DNA of 62,000 nucleotides from Mesostigma viride (lineage: Eukaryota > Streptophyta > Mesostigmatophyceae > Mesostigmatales > Mesostigmataceae): contig RPFO01000542.1 of the NCBI GenBank assembly GCA_009746045.1, positions 424,978-486,977 of the forward strand, in the 5' to 3' direction. How positions within the stretch are numbered: position 1 is the stretch's first letter; each line of letters opens with the position of its first letter. This document shows, piece after piece, positions 1-9,104 of the stretch. Under the pieces are notes generated by a model. The model ran no database searches. It had not been told where the DNA came from and saw only the letters and a program-made list of their open reading frames with translations. The translations under genes were made by a program, and so were the position numbers.

Positions 1-911
1 TGGCAGCCGGGGTCGGTAAGAATTAACTTCGATAGCCATGAATAATGCGGAAAGTGAACGTTGTCCACCCGCTGCACAGGGAAAATGGCTGCACAGGAAC
101 GGCCTGACGTGATACTGTCGCAAAGCAGTTCTCATAAGCCGACAATTACACATTCGACTTATGATCGATAATCGGCGCAGGCCTTCGACATTCAAGCGCG
201 CATCGAAACGTCGTGAGGATTTCGGACATTTAGATGAAGTTGGATTGTTTTCGGCCCTCGTATTTGCCATGATCTTGGCCATCCAATCTTTTTGCTTCGT
301 GCACAGTTTGCGTTTGCAGTTAAGCGTAGGTACATGACAAGCTTGCGTTTGCGTTTGCGTTTGCGTTTGCCTTTGCCTTTGCCTTTGCGTATACATTTGC
401 ATGTGCGCTTGCGTTGCCGTTTGCTTATGCGTCCCAATGTATGTCTGGCTTTGGGCAATTCTATTTCCTTGTCGTTGGGATATGAGTGGGTGCTGGCGGT
501 GGTGTTACTGTCGGCAGGTAGAGTGGCAGTGGCTTCAACTTCTGTTGCTTTTTCATTGCATTTGCATTTTCATTGGGTCTCTGTAGTTAACAACTGCTTT
601 AAATATCTTTGTTAATAGCCGGCTTCAGCTGTAATTTCGATTGCATGTTGCTTTTGAATTGCATTCGCACTGGGCACATGCAGTGGGCATTAGGCATTGG
701 TAGTGCAATTACACATGCAGTCACACTTGCAATTGCAATGAAGTTGAAATTGAAGCTGCAGCTAAAATTTGCTACGTGCCTACTGGTACAGTCGCATGTG
801 CAGTCAACTTTGTGCTTGTTTATTATTATTATTTCTTCTTCTTATAATTTCTTCTTATTATTATAATTTCTTCTTGCTTTTCGTAATGTGTGGTGGTTAG
901 AATGGTGATGG
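1..911. other. No gene seen; moderately AT-rich host-like DNA with a short TTTGCG repeat
   Basis: No reading frame here has protein-like composition. A short (TTTGCG/TTTGCC)n tract lies at about 340-393, and TTA/TTC-rich simple sequence at about 822-880. The base composition differs from the GC-rich viral part that starts near 9.1 kb, so I read this as cellular flanking DNA. Confidence 0.5.
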
Positions 912-1050
912 CAGGGGCAGGAGCAGGGGCAGGGGCAGGGGCAGGGGCAGGGGCAGGGGCAGGGGCAGGGGCAGGGGCAGGGGCAGGGGCAGGGGCAGGG
1001 GCAGGGGCAGGGGCAGGGCAGGGGTAGGGGCAGGGGCAGGGGCAGGGGCA
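912..1050. repeat. (GGGGCA)n hexanucleotide array
   Basis: About 20 head-to-tail copies of GGGGCA with few interruptions. Open frames across it give only Pro-Ala, Pro-Leu or Cys-Pro dipeptide repeats, which is expected of any stop-free hexamer array. Confidence 0.95.
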
Positions 1051-1209
1051 ATCATGAGTTGCTTTCGGCCTGGCATGTGCACCAGAACTGGCATATGTGC
1101 TCGCAATGCAGCTTGCTACTCTTGTTCCTTTTGTTTGCCTTTTCTTTTGTTTGGGAACTGTTCGTGCAGGGGGTGGGATGAGGCCGCGAGTCTCTGGGCA
1201 GGGGCATTG

Positions 1210-1320
1210 ACGTGGGTAGGTGTGGTCTGGGCTAAGTCTGCAATTGTCGCTGCTGTGCTGTACTTCTGGCTGTGGCTTACGGTGCATTTGTGGCTTGGAG
1301 TAGGGGTGAGGCTAGGGTGG
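1210..1320. repeat. Duplicated unique segment flanking the satellite, copy 1
   Basis: The stretch ending in the block TGGAGTAGGGGTGAGGCTAG closely resembles 2150-2262, with scattered substitutions. Each copy is followed by a GGGCGT array, so spacer plus array forms a higher-order unit of about 940 bp. Confidence 0.75.
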
Positions 1321-2153
1321 GCGCAGGCGCGGGCGTGGGCGTGGGCGTGGGCGTGAGCGTGGGCATGGGCGCGGGCGTGGGCGTGGGCGTGGGCGTGGGC
1401 GTGGGCGTGGGTGTGGGCGTGGGCGTGGGCGTGGGCGTGGGCGTGGGCGTGGGCGTTGGCATGAGCGTGGGCGTGGGCGTGGGCGTGGGCGTGGGCGTAG
1501 GCGTGGGCGTGGGCGTGGGCGTGGCGTGGGCGTGGGCGTGGGCGTGGGCGTGGGTGTGGGTGTGGGCGTGGGCGTGGGCGTGGGCGTGGGCGTGGGCGTG
1601 GGCGTGGGCGTGGGTGTGGGTGTGGGCGTGGGCGTGGGCGTGGGCGTGGGCGTGGGCGTGGGCGTGGGCGTGGGCGTGGGCGTGGGCGTGGGCGTGGGCG
1701 TGGGCGTGGGCGTGGGCGTGGGCGTGGGCGTGGGCGTGGGCGTGGGCGTGGGCGTGGGCGTGGGCGTGGGCGTGGGCGTGGGCGTGGGCGTGGGCGTAGG
1801 CGTGGGAGTGGGCGTGGGCATGGGCGTGGGCATGGGCATGGGCGTGGGCGTGGGCGTGGGCGTGCGCGTGCGCGTGGGCATGGGCGTGGGAGTGGGCGTT
1901 GGAGTGGGCGTGGGCGTGGGCGTGAGCGTGGGCGTGGGCGTGGGCGTGGGCGTGGGCGTGGGCGTGGGCGTGGGCATGGGCGTGGGCGTGGGCGTGGGCG
2001 TGGGCGTGGGCGTGGGCGTGGCGTGGGCGTGGGCGTGGGCGTGGGCGTGGGCGTGGGCGTGGGCGTGGGCGTGGGCGTGGGCGTGGGCGTGGGCGTGGGC
2101 GTGGGCGTGGGCGTGGGCGTGGGCGTGGGCGTGAGCGTGGGCGTGGGCGTTGG
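1321..2153. repeat. (GGGCGT)n hexanucleotide satellite, main block
   Basis: More than 120 near-perfect GGGCGT copies with occasional variants (GGGCAT, GGGTGT, GAGCGT, GCGCGT). Both strands are open over hundreds of codons and encode only Val-Gly, Ala-Trp, Thr-Pro or Arg-Pro dipeptides. These are artefacts of the repeat, not genes. Confidence 0.97.
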
Positions 2154-2262
2154 CGTGGGTAGGTGTGTGTCTCAGCTACGTCTGCTATTGTTGCAGCTGC
2201 GCTCTACTTCTGGCTATGGCTTTGGGTATAATTGTGGCTTGGAGTAGGGGTGAGGCTAGGGT
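2150..2262. repeat. Duplicated unique segment flanking the satellite, copy 2
   Basis: Second copy of the spacer seen at 1210-1320. The last 30 or so bases are identical between the copies, the earlier part is diverged. Confidence 0.75.
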
Positions 2263-2640
2263 GGGCGTGGGCGTGGGCGTGGGCGTGGCGTGGGCGTGGG
2301 CGTGGGCGTGGGCGTGGGCGTGGGCGTGGGCGTGGGCGTGGGCGTGGGCGTGGGCGTGGGCGTGGGCGTGGGCGTGGCGTGGGCGTGGGCGTGGGCATGG
2401 GCGTGGGCGTGGGCGTGGGCGTGGGCGTTGGCGTGGGTGAGAATGGGCGGGTGCGGGGGCAGGGGCATGGTCATGGGCGGGGGCGGGGCGGGGGCGGGGC
2501 GGGGGCGGGGGCGGGGGCGGGGGCGGGGCGGGGCGGGGGCGGGGCGGGGGCGGGGCGGGGGGGCGGGGCGGGGCGGGGCGGGGCGGGGGCGGGCGGGGGC
2601 GGGGGCGGGGCGGGGGCGGGGCGGGGCGGGGGCGGGGGCA
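2263..2640. repeat. Second GGGCGT block passing into GGGGC/GGGGCG simple sequence
   Basis: GGGCGT copies run to about 2440. After a short interruption, a G-rich array of mixed GGGGC and GGGGCG units runs from about 2475 to 2640. The dense G-runs could form quadruplex structures and are hard to assemble, so array length is uncertain. Confidence 0.9.
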
Positions 2641-3251
2641 TGGGCGTGTGCATGGGCGTTGGGGGGTCAGGGGGCTGGGGTTGGGTTTGGGTGGGTGGGT
2701 CATTGGTGCAATGTTTGGAGTTGGGGCTTGTGTGTGTGTGGGGGGGGGGGGCATGGGGATTGCCATGCGCGTGCACGTGGGCGTCCGCGTGATCCTCTGT
2801 TCGTGTACATGTTCATGCATGTGCCATGACGGCACAATGCATGTCAGATTCGTGACTTTATCGTGTGTTCCCTAGTTGCAAGTATTACTGCTAAAATTTA
2901 TTGCAGCATTCCATTCCTTGCATAATGCTTGATTGCTTGCATCAGTTCATTCTATACTTCGATCATGACCTGAAGTGCTTAAGTATTACCAGACTCTCGC
3001 GCAGTGTCAGAATGTCCAATTTTTAGCACACATGCATGTTTGCACACCAAAGCCCTCATTCCCATGTTGATAAGGCGAAGTAAAACATTTTTTTTTTGTG
3101 CGGTGATCCACGAAATGCAGCTGTGAATGGCTCTAGGAGGTCACCAATGGTGGCCAGACCTGTTATTGAGCATTGGGAGACGTTACAGGGGCATCAATCA
3201 CAGTTACATTTAGTTCAGATGTAGTTCAATTAGTACATTATAGTATAAATG
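2641..3251. other. No gene seen; left flank of the retrotransposon
   Basis: After a poly-G tract near 2741-2750 the sequence becomes AT-rich, with no coding signal. The last 40 bases are rich in AGTTCAATTAGTACATTATAG-like words, and similar words follow the element at 8752-8810. The element therefore probably inserted into a repetitive AT-rich site. Confidence 0.5.
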
Positions 3252-3387
3252 TCTATTAACCGTGGAACTCCAGGGTAACCAGACTCTTTATTAAAACAAT
3301 GAGTGGAGCACATACAAAAGGCAGGCCACATCCCGGCCGCCGATGCTCATGGGAACACTTATTGCTTGGCAAAGGCTAGCCTTACCC
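3252..3387 (-). repeat. Split direct repeat B, terminal copy
   Basis: 136 bp, identical to 3846-3981. It starts with TCTATTAACCGTGGAACTCC. It is separated from the adjoining A copy by 25 bp (3388-3412) not found at the other A copy. Confidence 0.9.
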
Positions 3388-3412
3388 CCAAACACGCAGG
3401 GAGGGTGGGCGG

Positions 3413-3845
3413 GAAAAGAAAAGAGGCCGACCTTAGCTAGGTGGGTTTGTTTTTGTCCTTTTTTGCGTGTCATGCGGCCTTGGCCCGGACGGCATTTTTT
3501 CGCCACGCAAATGTTGCGTCTGAACAAATGACGCAATGTGGCGTTCTAATTGCCGGCAGCTTACGTAAGGCTGCCGGGGCTATTAGGTCACATATTGCGT
3601 GAGAGAAAGAATCTAGATCTAGTTAATCACTACGCCATGAGCCAAGAAACCTAGACAGTGGCAGGTTTATATCTCAACGTAGCTCCTGCCACCTGGCCAA
3701 GAAAAACTGGCCAAAGCTTTGGCCACGACTGATCCGGATCAGGCCGCACCGGCCTCAAAAGGTATGTCACGTGAACCCAATAACCTAGCTATAGCGGCTA
3801 CCCTTCCATCTCACTATAAAGAAACTATGTTCAGAGAACCACGAT
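3413..3845 (-). repeat. Split direct repeat A, internal copy
   Basis: 433 bp, matching 8318-8751 with one substitution and one A-run length difference. The junction with repeat B at 3845/3846 is the point where, in this element class, circle closure and recombination are expected. Confidence 0.9.
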
Positions 3846-3981
3846 TCTATTAACCGTGGAACTCCAGGGTAACCAGACTCTTTATTAAAACAATGAGTGG
3901 AGCACATACAAAAGGCAGGCCACATCCCGGCCGCCGATGCTCATGGGAACACTTATTGCTTGGCAAAGGCTAGCCTTACCC
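3846..3981 (-). repeat. Split direct repeat B, internal copy
   Basis: Identical 136-bp copy of 3252-3387, directly abutting repeat A and lying just downstream (coding sense) of the polymerase ORF. Confidence 0.9.
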
Positions 3982-4053
3982 TTATATCCCTCCCTGGCGA
4001 TCCATGCCAGGGGCAAAGAACCTAGCATAATGACAGAGAAATGAACAACCAAA

Positions 4054-7000
4054 TTAGGTGGAGGGCAATTTCAAAATAGCCCGCCAGGCCCGAGGGGGGC
4101 AGGCGGCCATGGCCCGAAGAATAACCTCAGGCAGCTGCACCTCCAAACTGCGGTGCAAGCCCACATAATGGGCAACCGTGGAGCTGCTAAGCCAGCGCCC
4201 CCGGCCCTGGATGTCCCCCATGCTGCGACCCGCGAGGAAATCGTGAGTGGCACCTCCATGCCGCAGCCCGTGAATGGTGAAAATCTGGGCGACCCCCAAG
4301 GCCTGACTCGCAGCCTGCCAAATGCGCCGGAATTGCGGGTAGGTGAAAGGGAACACGGCCTCCCAAGCGTGCTTACCCGCGATGCAGTGACGGAGGATGG
4401 TTTCAGACATCACATCTTCTACCACCACTGACTGAGTCTTGCCCTTAGAGGTCTTGGTAGACCTCAGCAGTAGGGCGCCCCGTTGAGCCGGCCCAAGCCG
4501 AACGTCAGGCTGGAGGCGCACATGGCCAACACGGAGGTTCAGCGCCTCCGAGATTCGCAGGTAATGGCGGAACACGATGACAACCAGCAGGCCCGCAAGG
4601 CGCTGACCTTGCATGACCATCGTGCTGGCAAGTGCAAACGCCGCCTCCCATGGAATGGGAGGAGGGGCACGGGGGGGCACAAGTGTTTTCCACCCAGCGA
4701 GGACGCCACGGGCCAAGTCCCACCGCTTCACCATACCGGGATAATAAAGTTGCAACCCCATCAAGGCATTGACACACACTTGGCGGCTGTACCCCCGAAA
4801 ATGAGCCCAGGCGACATACGCACAAAATGTCTCCTCAAGGGTGTCAGCTCGTGACGATGACCCGTCCGCCCGCCCACCAGCCTCCCACCAAGTCAAGAGG
4901 GAATCAAGACCACGACGGTAGGCCAGCAAAGTAGCCGGCTTTACTTTCCCCTCTAGCAATGGAAGGTAGCTAACAGGTGCAGGGGGCCCCGGGTTAGGAT
5001 GGATGCCTTCCGCGGTCAGGTCGCGCACCCAGCCTGCCAAGAAAGTCGCCATGGATTGGCCGCGAGAAACGCCATCGGCTGGTTGAAGTGCACTCGGCGT
5101 CCACACCCACTGGGAACGACTCCCCGTGGCGAGGGTCAGCGCGCACAAGCGGCGGCACTGCTTGTTGAGCTTGTGGGATGAGGACCGCCCCTTAGCCAAG
5201 CAGCCCAACGCCGCGGTGGAGTCCACCAACCTCACCACCCGCTTGCCTCGGTTTGCCAAGCTGCGCGCACTCCTCTCCACGCCCTTCACTGCAGCCCGCA
5301 CCTCCTTCTCGTTGATGTGCATCCCCGGATCCCGCCAACGACTCCGGACCCCAACCCGCCATTGCTGGCTAGTGATTGCTTGTTGCGCCCGCGCGCTCAG
5401 TGGCCTAGGGCCAGCGTAGGCCACCTCACTTGGTATGAGCAAAGTCGGGTACCCCCGCACCTCTCGTGCCCTCGCCAGCTCCGTCACATCGCCCGGCTCC
5501 ATGGTTGCGTACACGACACCTTGCCCGTAGGTGGACGCGTCAGATGCAACCACCTCACGGGCCAAAGGTGCGCTTCGGTCAACCCTTAGCATGGGAGCCA
5601 AGGCCAGGGCACACTCTAACTCCTCCCGCACCCCGGCCCACAGCACCCAGGATCGCTGCCCCCACCCTTGCAGGCTGATGAATTTGAAACATTGCTGCCA
5701 AATGGACAAGCAGCTGCGGCTTAACATCTGCAGCCACAACCACCGCCCCAAGACGGCAGCCAGCCCCTCGGCCGTAGCTCGGCCTCGAGTGAGTATAGCC
5801 TGCGTGTGGGCGATCACAAGGTTGAGCTGCTTGACCGTTGGTTCCAGCACGCCGTTCCGTCGGTGCACCACCCCTAGGGCTTCTAGCTCGTCCCCTTCCA
5901 GGCTCGCCATCTTAGTCTTCTCCTTAGACGGCACAAGGTTGTTAGGGAGGTAGCCTTCCTCAATAGCGCGCGTGATGAGCTGGTTCACCGCCTCGCAGGT
6001 CCGCCCGTTGCTGGCCACCAAGTCATCAATAGTGATGGACAGCATGGGGGCAGGGGGGTTTTCCAGGTCAATCTGAAGCTCCCCGGCGCGCTCCTCCTTG
6101 TACTCGATGGCCAAGCGCAGTGGCTGGCCACACTCGTCGCGCACCAAGGTGAGCTCACCTGCGCTTGAGAGGTAGTTGACCTGGCGCCTCGGATCCAGGG
6201 CACCGGTCATGTAGAGCACCATCTCATGGATGGCCTCCCCCAGCGCCACCGCATGGGAATGTCCCATGGCCAGCACCTTGAGCACGGGCCACACCTTCCG
6301 CCTGGGCCCTGCCAGACCTACGCTAGTCGACCACACACTAGGAAGCCCTTGGTAGTCCCACCACCACTCGGGCACCTCGATGGAATAGTAGTATGACACG
6401 AGGTCGCTCTTGGCGCAGTAGCACCAGCCTTTGATGTAGACCTCCACGAGGATGCCCAGGTGGGGTAGCAGGATCTTGGGGGGGTCCACCCACAGCAGGT
6501 TGCCCAGCTTCCTGTTGACGATGAACCGAAGCTCACCCACCCCCTTGGCCACTCCAAAGCAGCCATCCACCCACTTGGGCCGCCTCTCCCGGAACGCCAC
6601 CATGCCCACGCCCGCTGCCCGGCTCATGAGCTTGCCCCATTCAGCCATGGAGCATCCCCGGCTGGGCTTGGGCACATTCCAATACTTTGCGCTCGCCACG
6701 ACCGCTGGCTTGATGCAGTTCTCTTCGCTGGCATATATCTCCCGCCAGCTCGGCCGCATAGCCAACAGGTCGAGCAGCCGTGCCTTCCCCGCCACCTCCG
6801 CCTTTGGTAGACTCACCGCGTCCGCGCGCAGTTGTTCATACTTATTCTGCTTCCCATATATTGCATCAGCACCTTCTTGCTCCTGGCCTGTCGCAACGCC
6901 CCCTACGCGGCGACTGTGCCAGGTGCAGTGCCTCTTGACCCTCGCAAGGGCCTCCTCCCTCCCCTTAGAGCACGCCCCTCTAGGGTTAGGAGGAGGGTCT

Positions 7001-7308
7001 TGCCCCCCTCCCCACAGCCAATTAAGCCAACGCACTACCTTGCATTGCAGTGTGTACTCGCGGTGGCGGCGCGTGGCACGCTGTCGCCGGCGTGCCGATC
7101 TCACCCTGCCCCACGCGGTGTACGCTGGCCTAAGTGGGTATGGCAGCGGGAAAAGGGAGCGGTCCCGCTGGGATTCTATTTCCCTACTTGTTGAGCCTTG
7201 CTGAGCTTGTCCAAGAGGATGGCAGTTTGGAGAGCTGCCTTGACAGCCGGGGTGGCTGACAGTGCAGCCTCCTCCCCCAATGGCAGGAGGTGGCTGGCCA
7301 CCTTCCAC
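4054..7308 (-). CDS. Retrotransposon Pol: reverse transcriptase, RNase H and tyrosine recombinase
   Basis: A 1084-residue open frame. The middle holds a reverse transcriptase with a variant active-site box (TIDDLVA, coded near 6025-6045). RNase H follows, with a DAS motif, a later acidic helix and ADGVSR. The C-terminal part is a tyrosine recombinase with the arginine of YLRISEALNL, the HGLRHGGATH box and the nucleophile in VAHYVGL, so the catalytic residues look intact. Between RNase H and recombinase there is an HPNPGP box resembling a 2A sequence. The frame overlaps the upstream gag-like ORF by about 125 bp in another frame, so translation may use frameshifting or reinitiation; the ATG at 7308 may not be the real start. 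Confidence 0.9.
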   Translation of the reverse strand: MEGGQPPPAIGGGGCTVSHPGCQGSSPNCHPLGQAQQGSTSREIESQRDRSLFPLPYPLRPAYTAWGRVRSARRRQRATRRHREYTLQCKVVRWLNWLWGGGQDPPPNPRGACSKGREEALARVKRHCTWHSRRVGGVATGQEQEGADAIYGKQNKYEQLRADAVSLPKAEVAGKARLLDLLAMRPSWREIYASEENCIKPAVVASAKYWNVPKPSRGCSMAEWGKLMSRAAGVGMVAFRERRPKWVDGCFGVAKGVGELRFIVNRKLGNLLWVDPPKILLPHLGILVEVYIKGWCYCAKSDLVSYYYSIEVPEWWWDYQGLPSVWSTSVGLAGPRRKVWPVLKVLAMGHSHAVALGEAIHEMVLYMTGALDPRRQVNYLSSAGELTLVRDECGQPLRLAIEYKEERAGELQIDLENPPAPMLSITIDDLVASNGRTCEAVNQLITRAIEEGYLPNNLVPSKEKTKMASLEGDELEALGVVHRRNGVLEPTVKQLNLVIAHTQAILTRGRATAEGLAAVLGRWLWLQMLSRSCLSIWQQCFKFISLQGWGQRSWVLWAGVREELECALALAPMLRVDRSAPLAREVVASDASTYGQGVVYATMEPGDVTELARAREVRGYPTLLIPSEVAYAGPRPLSARAQQAITSQQWRVGVRSRWRDPGMHINEKEVRAAVKGVERSARSLANRGKRVVRLVDSTAALGCLAKGRSSSHKLNKQCRRLCALTLATGSRSQWVWTPSALQPADGVSRGQSMATFLAGWVRDLTAEGIHPNPGPPAPVSYLPLLEGKVKPATLLAYRRGLDSLLTWWEAGGRADGSSSRADTLEETFCAYVAWAHFRGYSRQVCVNALMGLQLYYPGMVKRWDLARGVLAGWKTLVPPRAPPPIPWEAAFALASTMVMQGQRLAGLLVVIVFRHYLRISEALNLRVGHVRLQPDVRLGPAQRGALLLRSTKTSKGKTQSVVVEDVMSETILRHCIAGKHAWEAVFPFTYPQFRRIWQAASQALGVAQIFTIHGLRHGGATHDFLAGRSMGDIQGRGRWLSSSTVAHYVGLHRSLEVQLPEVILRAMAACPPRAWRAILKLPST

Positions 7309-8230
7309 CCCCCCCTCCTTGCCCTTCCACCTGCAGCAAGGCCGCCACCACCCTCATTAGGTACTCCATGCCCACAAGCTCCCCGGCTGCTGAGCCCAGC
7401 TCCTTGAGAAGGGTGTCCATGGCCAATGCAATGTTCATGACAATTTTCCTGTTCTCCATGTTCCGCCAATTTCCAGGCTTTACCGTCATGACCCACGACC
7501 GGATTCCCATCCCATTGTCGCTGGCGTCCTCCAACACCCCCGGCAGCACCCGCTCCGAAACCCGATATTTCACGCTCTTGGCTCGGCTTGGCAGCGCCAC
7601 CCCTTTCGAGGCCTTGAAGTGGCTTCCCGCCCCCTCCATTCCTCCCAGCGCTGCCTTCAAACCTTGCATGAATTTCTCGGCTGCGACCTCCCCCTCCTCG
7701 TCCTCCTCGTCGTCCTGATTTTCGGTTTCCGGAGGTGCCCCAACGAATGTCGCCAACCTCGCCCTCATTTCCTTTCCGACAGCCCCCCCACCTGCCGAAA
7801 CCTTGGCCGCGCCTTTCGGCTTGGCCATTTTTCGCTGCGCAGGTGTCGTTGGTGGCAGCGCCTGATCCTCCTCCTCGTCCGCCGCGAGATCTGCCACGGC
7901 CAGCAGTTTTGCCACCAACGTTCCGTTTGGGTCACGTGCGTCCAACACGTCGCCAACATCAACGTGATCGGCCAGCAACTGCACGACAGACTTCAGCTGG
8001 CTCGAGCTCCACGAGCTGGCGTCCGTCACCCAGTCCTCGGCACCGAAGACCTGCTCGACTGCCCCCACCGCCTCTGCGGGGCTGATGCACTTGGCGAGCA
8101 GAGTGGCGAGCTGCTTCTTTTTGGCGCTGAAGGCGACTGGCGCGTGACTGGCGGCAGCAGCCCGCGGTGTGGGCGTCCCGTCCTCCCCGCGCGCTGCCTG
8201 CCCTCCTGTAGCTTTGCGCCCCTTCGGCAT
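7184..8230 (-). CDS. Retrotransposon gag-like protein
   Basis: The 348-residue ORF directly upstream of pol in the same element, with its start at 8230 just inside repeat A. The sequence is Ala/Lys-rich at the N-terminus, has an acidic central stretch (an EDEEGE-type run), then a more folded-looking region. No zinc knuckle is seen. The assignment as Gag rests on its position ahead of RT in a DIRS-order element. The last 40 or so residues overlap the pol frame and have low-quality composition, so the true C-terminus may lie earlier or be continued by frameshift into pol. Confidence 0.7.
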   Translation of the reverse strand: MPKGRKATGGQAARGEDGTPTPRAAAASHAPVAFSAKKKQLATLLAKCISPAEAVGAVEQVFGAEDWVTDASSWSSSQLKSVVQLLADHVDVGDVLDARDPNGTLVAKLLAVADLAADEEEDQALPPTTPAQRKMAKPKGAAKVSAGGGAVGKEMRARLATFVGAPPETENQDDEEDEEGEVAAEKFMQGLKAALGGMEGAGSHFKASKGVALPSRAKSVKYRVSERVLPGVLEDASDNGMGIRSWVMTVKPGNWRNMENRKIVMNIALAMDTLLKELGSAAGELVGMEYLMRVVAALLQVEGQGGGGGRWPATSCHWGRRLHCQPPRLSRQLSKLPSSWTSSARLNK

Positions 8231-8317
8231 TGCTGCTCAGGGCCAAAAATGGCTCCGACAGTACAGGTTCGTCAAACCAGAGGTTCGTTTCCCCTGGCTT
8301 GCTGTCGCCGCCCTCGT

Positions 8318-8751
8318 GAAAAGAAAAGAGGCCGACCTTAGCTAGGTGGGTTTGTTTTTGTCCTTTTTTGCGTGTCATGCGGCCTTGGCCCGGACGGCAT
8401 TTTTTCGCCACGCAAATGTTGCGTCTGAACAAATGACGCAATGTGGCGTTCTAATTGCCGGCAGCTTACGTAAGGCTGCCGGGGCTATTAGGTCACATAT
8501 TGCGTGAGAGAAAGAATCTAGATCTAGTTAATCACTACGCCATGAGCCAAGAAACCTAGACAGTGGCAGGTTTATATCTCAACGTAGCTCCTGCCACCTG
8601 GCCAAGAAAAAACTGGCCAAAGCTTTGGCCACGACTGATCCGGATCAGGCCGCACCGGCCTCAAAAGGTTTGTCACGTGAACCCAATAACCTAGCTATAG
8701 CGGCTACCCTTCCATCTCACTATAAAGAAACTATGTTCAGAGAACCACGAT
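8318..8751 (-). repeat. Split direct repeat A, terminal (5' coding side) copy
   Basis: 434 bp, nearly identical to 3413-3845. It ends in AGAGAACCACGAT, the same boundary seen at 3845. It should contain the element promoter; an ACTATAAAG box lies near 8719-8727, though on the strand opposite to the ORFs. Confidence 0.85.
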
Positions 8752-9104
8752 AGTAGAAAATAGTACAACCTAGTATATTGTAGCATATACTAGTTCAACT
8801 ACCTCCAGATGAGATCCAGGGGCTATGGGGACACTTTTTATGCAAAACTGAACTTGAAACAAGCAAAAAACAAGAAACTTGGAAAAACTCAAAATGTACT
8901 TGTGCTGGAGTACATTCTTAACGGCTGGCAGGGCTGACTCCGGGCGACGCGTTCGTCAAATTGTACAGGGACCGCATGAAGAAGGTTTATGGTATCATGT
9001 GCCCGGAGCCTTTTGCCTAGTTCTGCAATCTAACGCCCGCTGTTGACGAGATCTGATGTTATGAAAATAAAATGTGGACGATTGGTAATGTGACCGAGCA
9101 CACG
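8752..9104. other. Transition between repeat-rich flank and viral genes; no gene seen
   Basis: AT-rich, with direct TAGTA/TACAAC words just after the retrotransposon, then unremarkable sequence up to the first viral-type gene. No coding signal and no telomere-like repeat. If the virus is integrated, the junction most likely lies here, but no terminal repeat marks it. Confidence 0.4.

Larger units (their letters stand above)
3252..8751 (-). mobile_element. PAT/Kangaroo-type tyrosine-recombinase retrotransposon (DIRS order) with split direct repeats
   Basis: On its coding (minus) strand the element reads repeat A (8751-8318), gag-like ORF, RT-RNase H-tyrosine recombinase ORF, repeat B (3981-3846), repeat A (3845-3413), repeat B (3387-3252). 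This A1-ORFs-B1A2-B2 layout is the split-direct-repeat signature of PAT-like elements, known from Volvox Kangaroo. Both repeat pairs are almost identical (two visible differences in about 434 bp of A, none in 136 bp of B), so the insertion is young. I see no target-site duplication, as expected for tyrosine-recombinase integration through a circular intermediate. Confidence 0.9.

Noticed and set aside
829-2835. Long open frames on both strands across the G-rich arrays
   Set aside because: They encode only dipeptide repeats set by the hexamer and are open in nearly all frames; no start context or domain.
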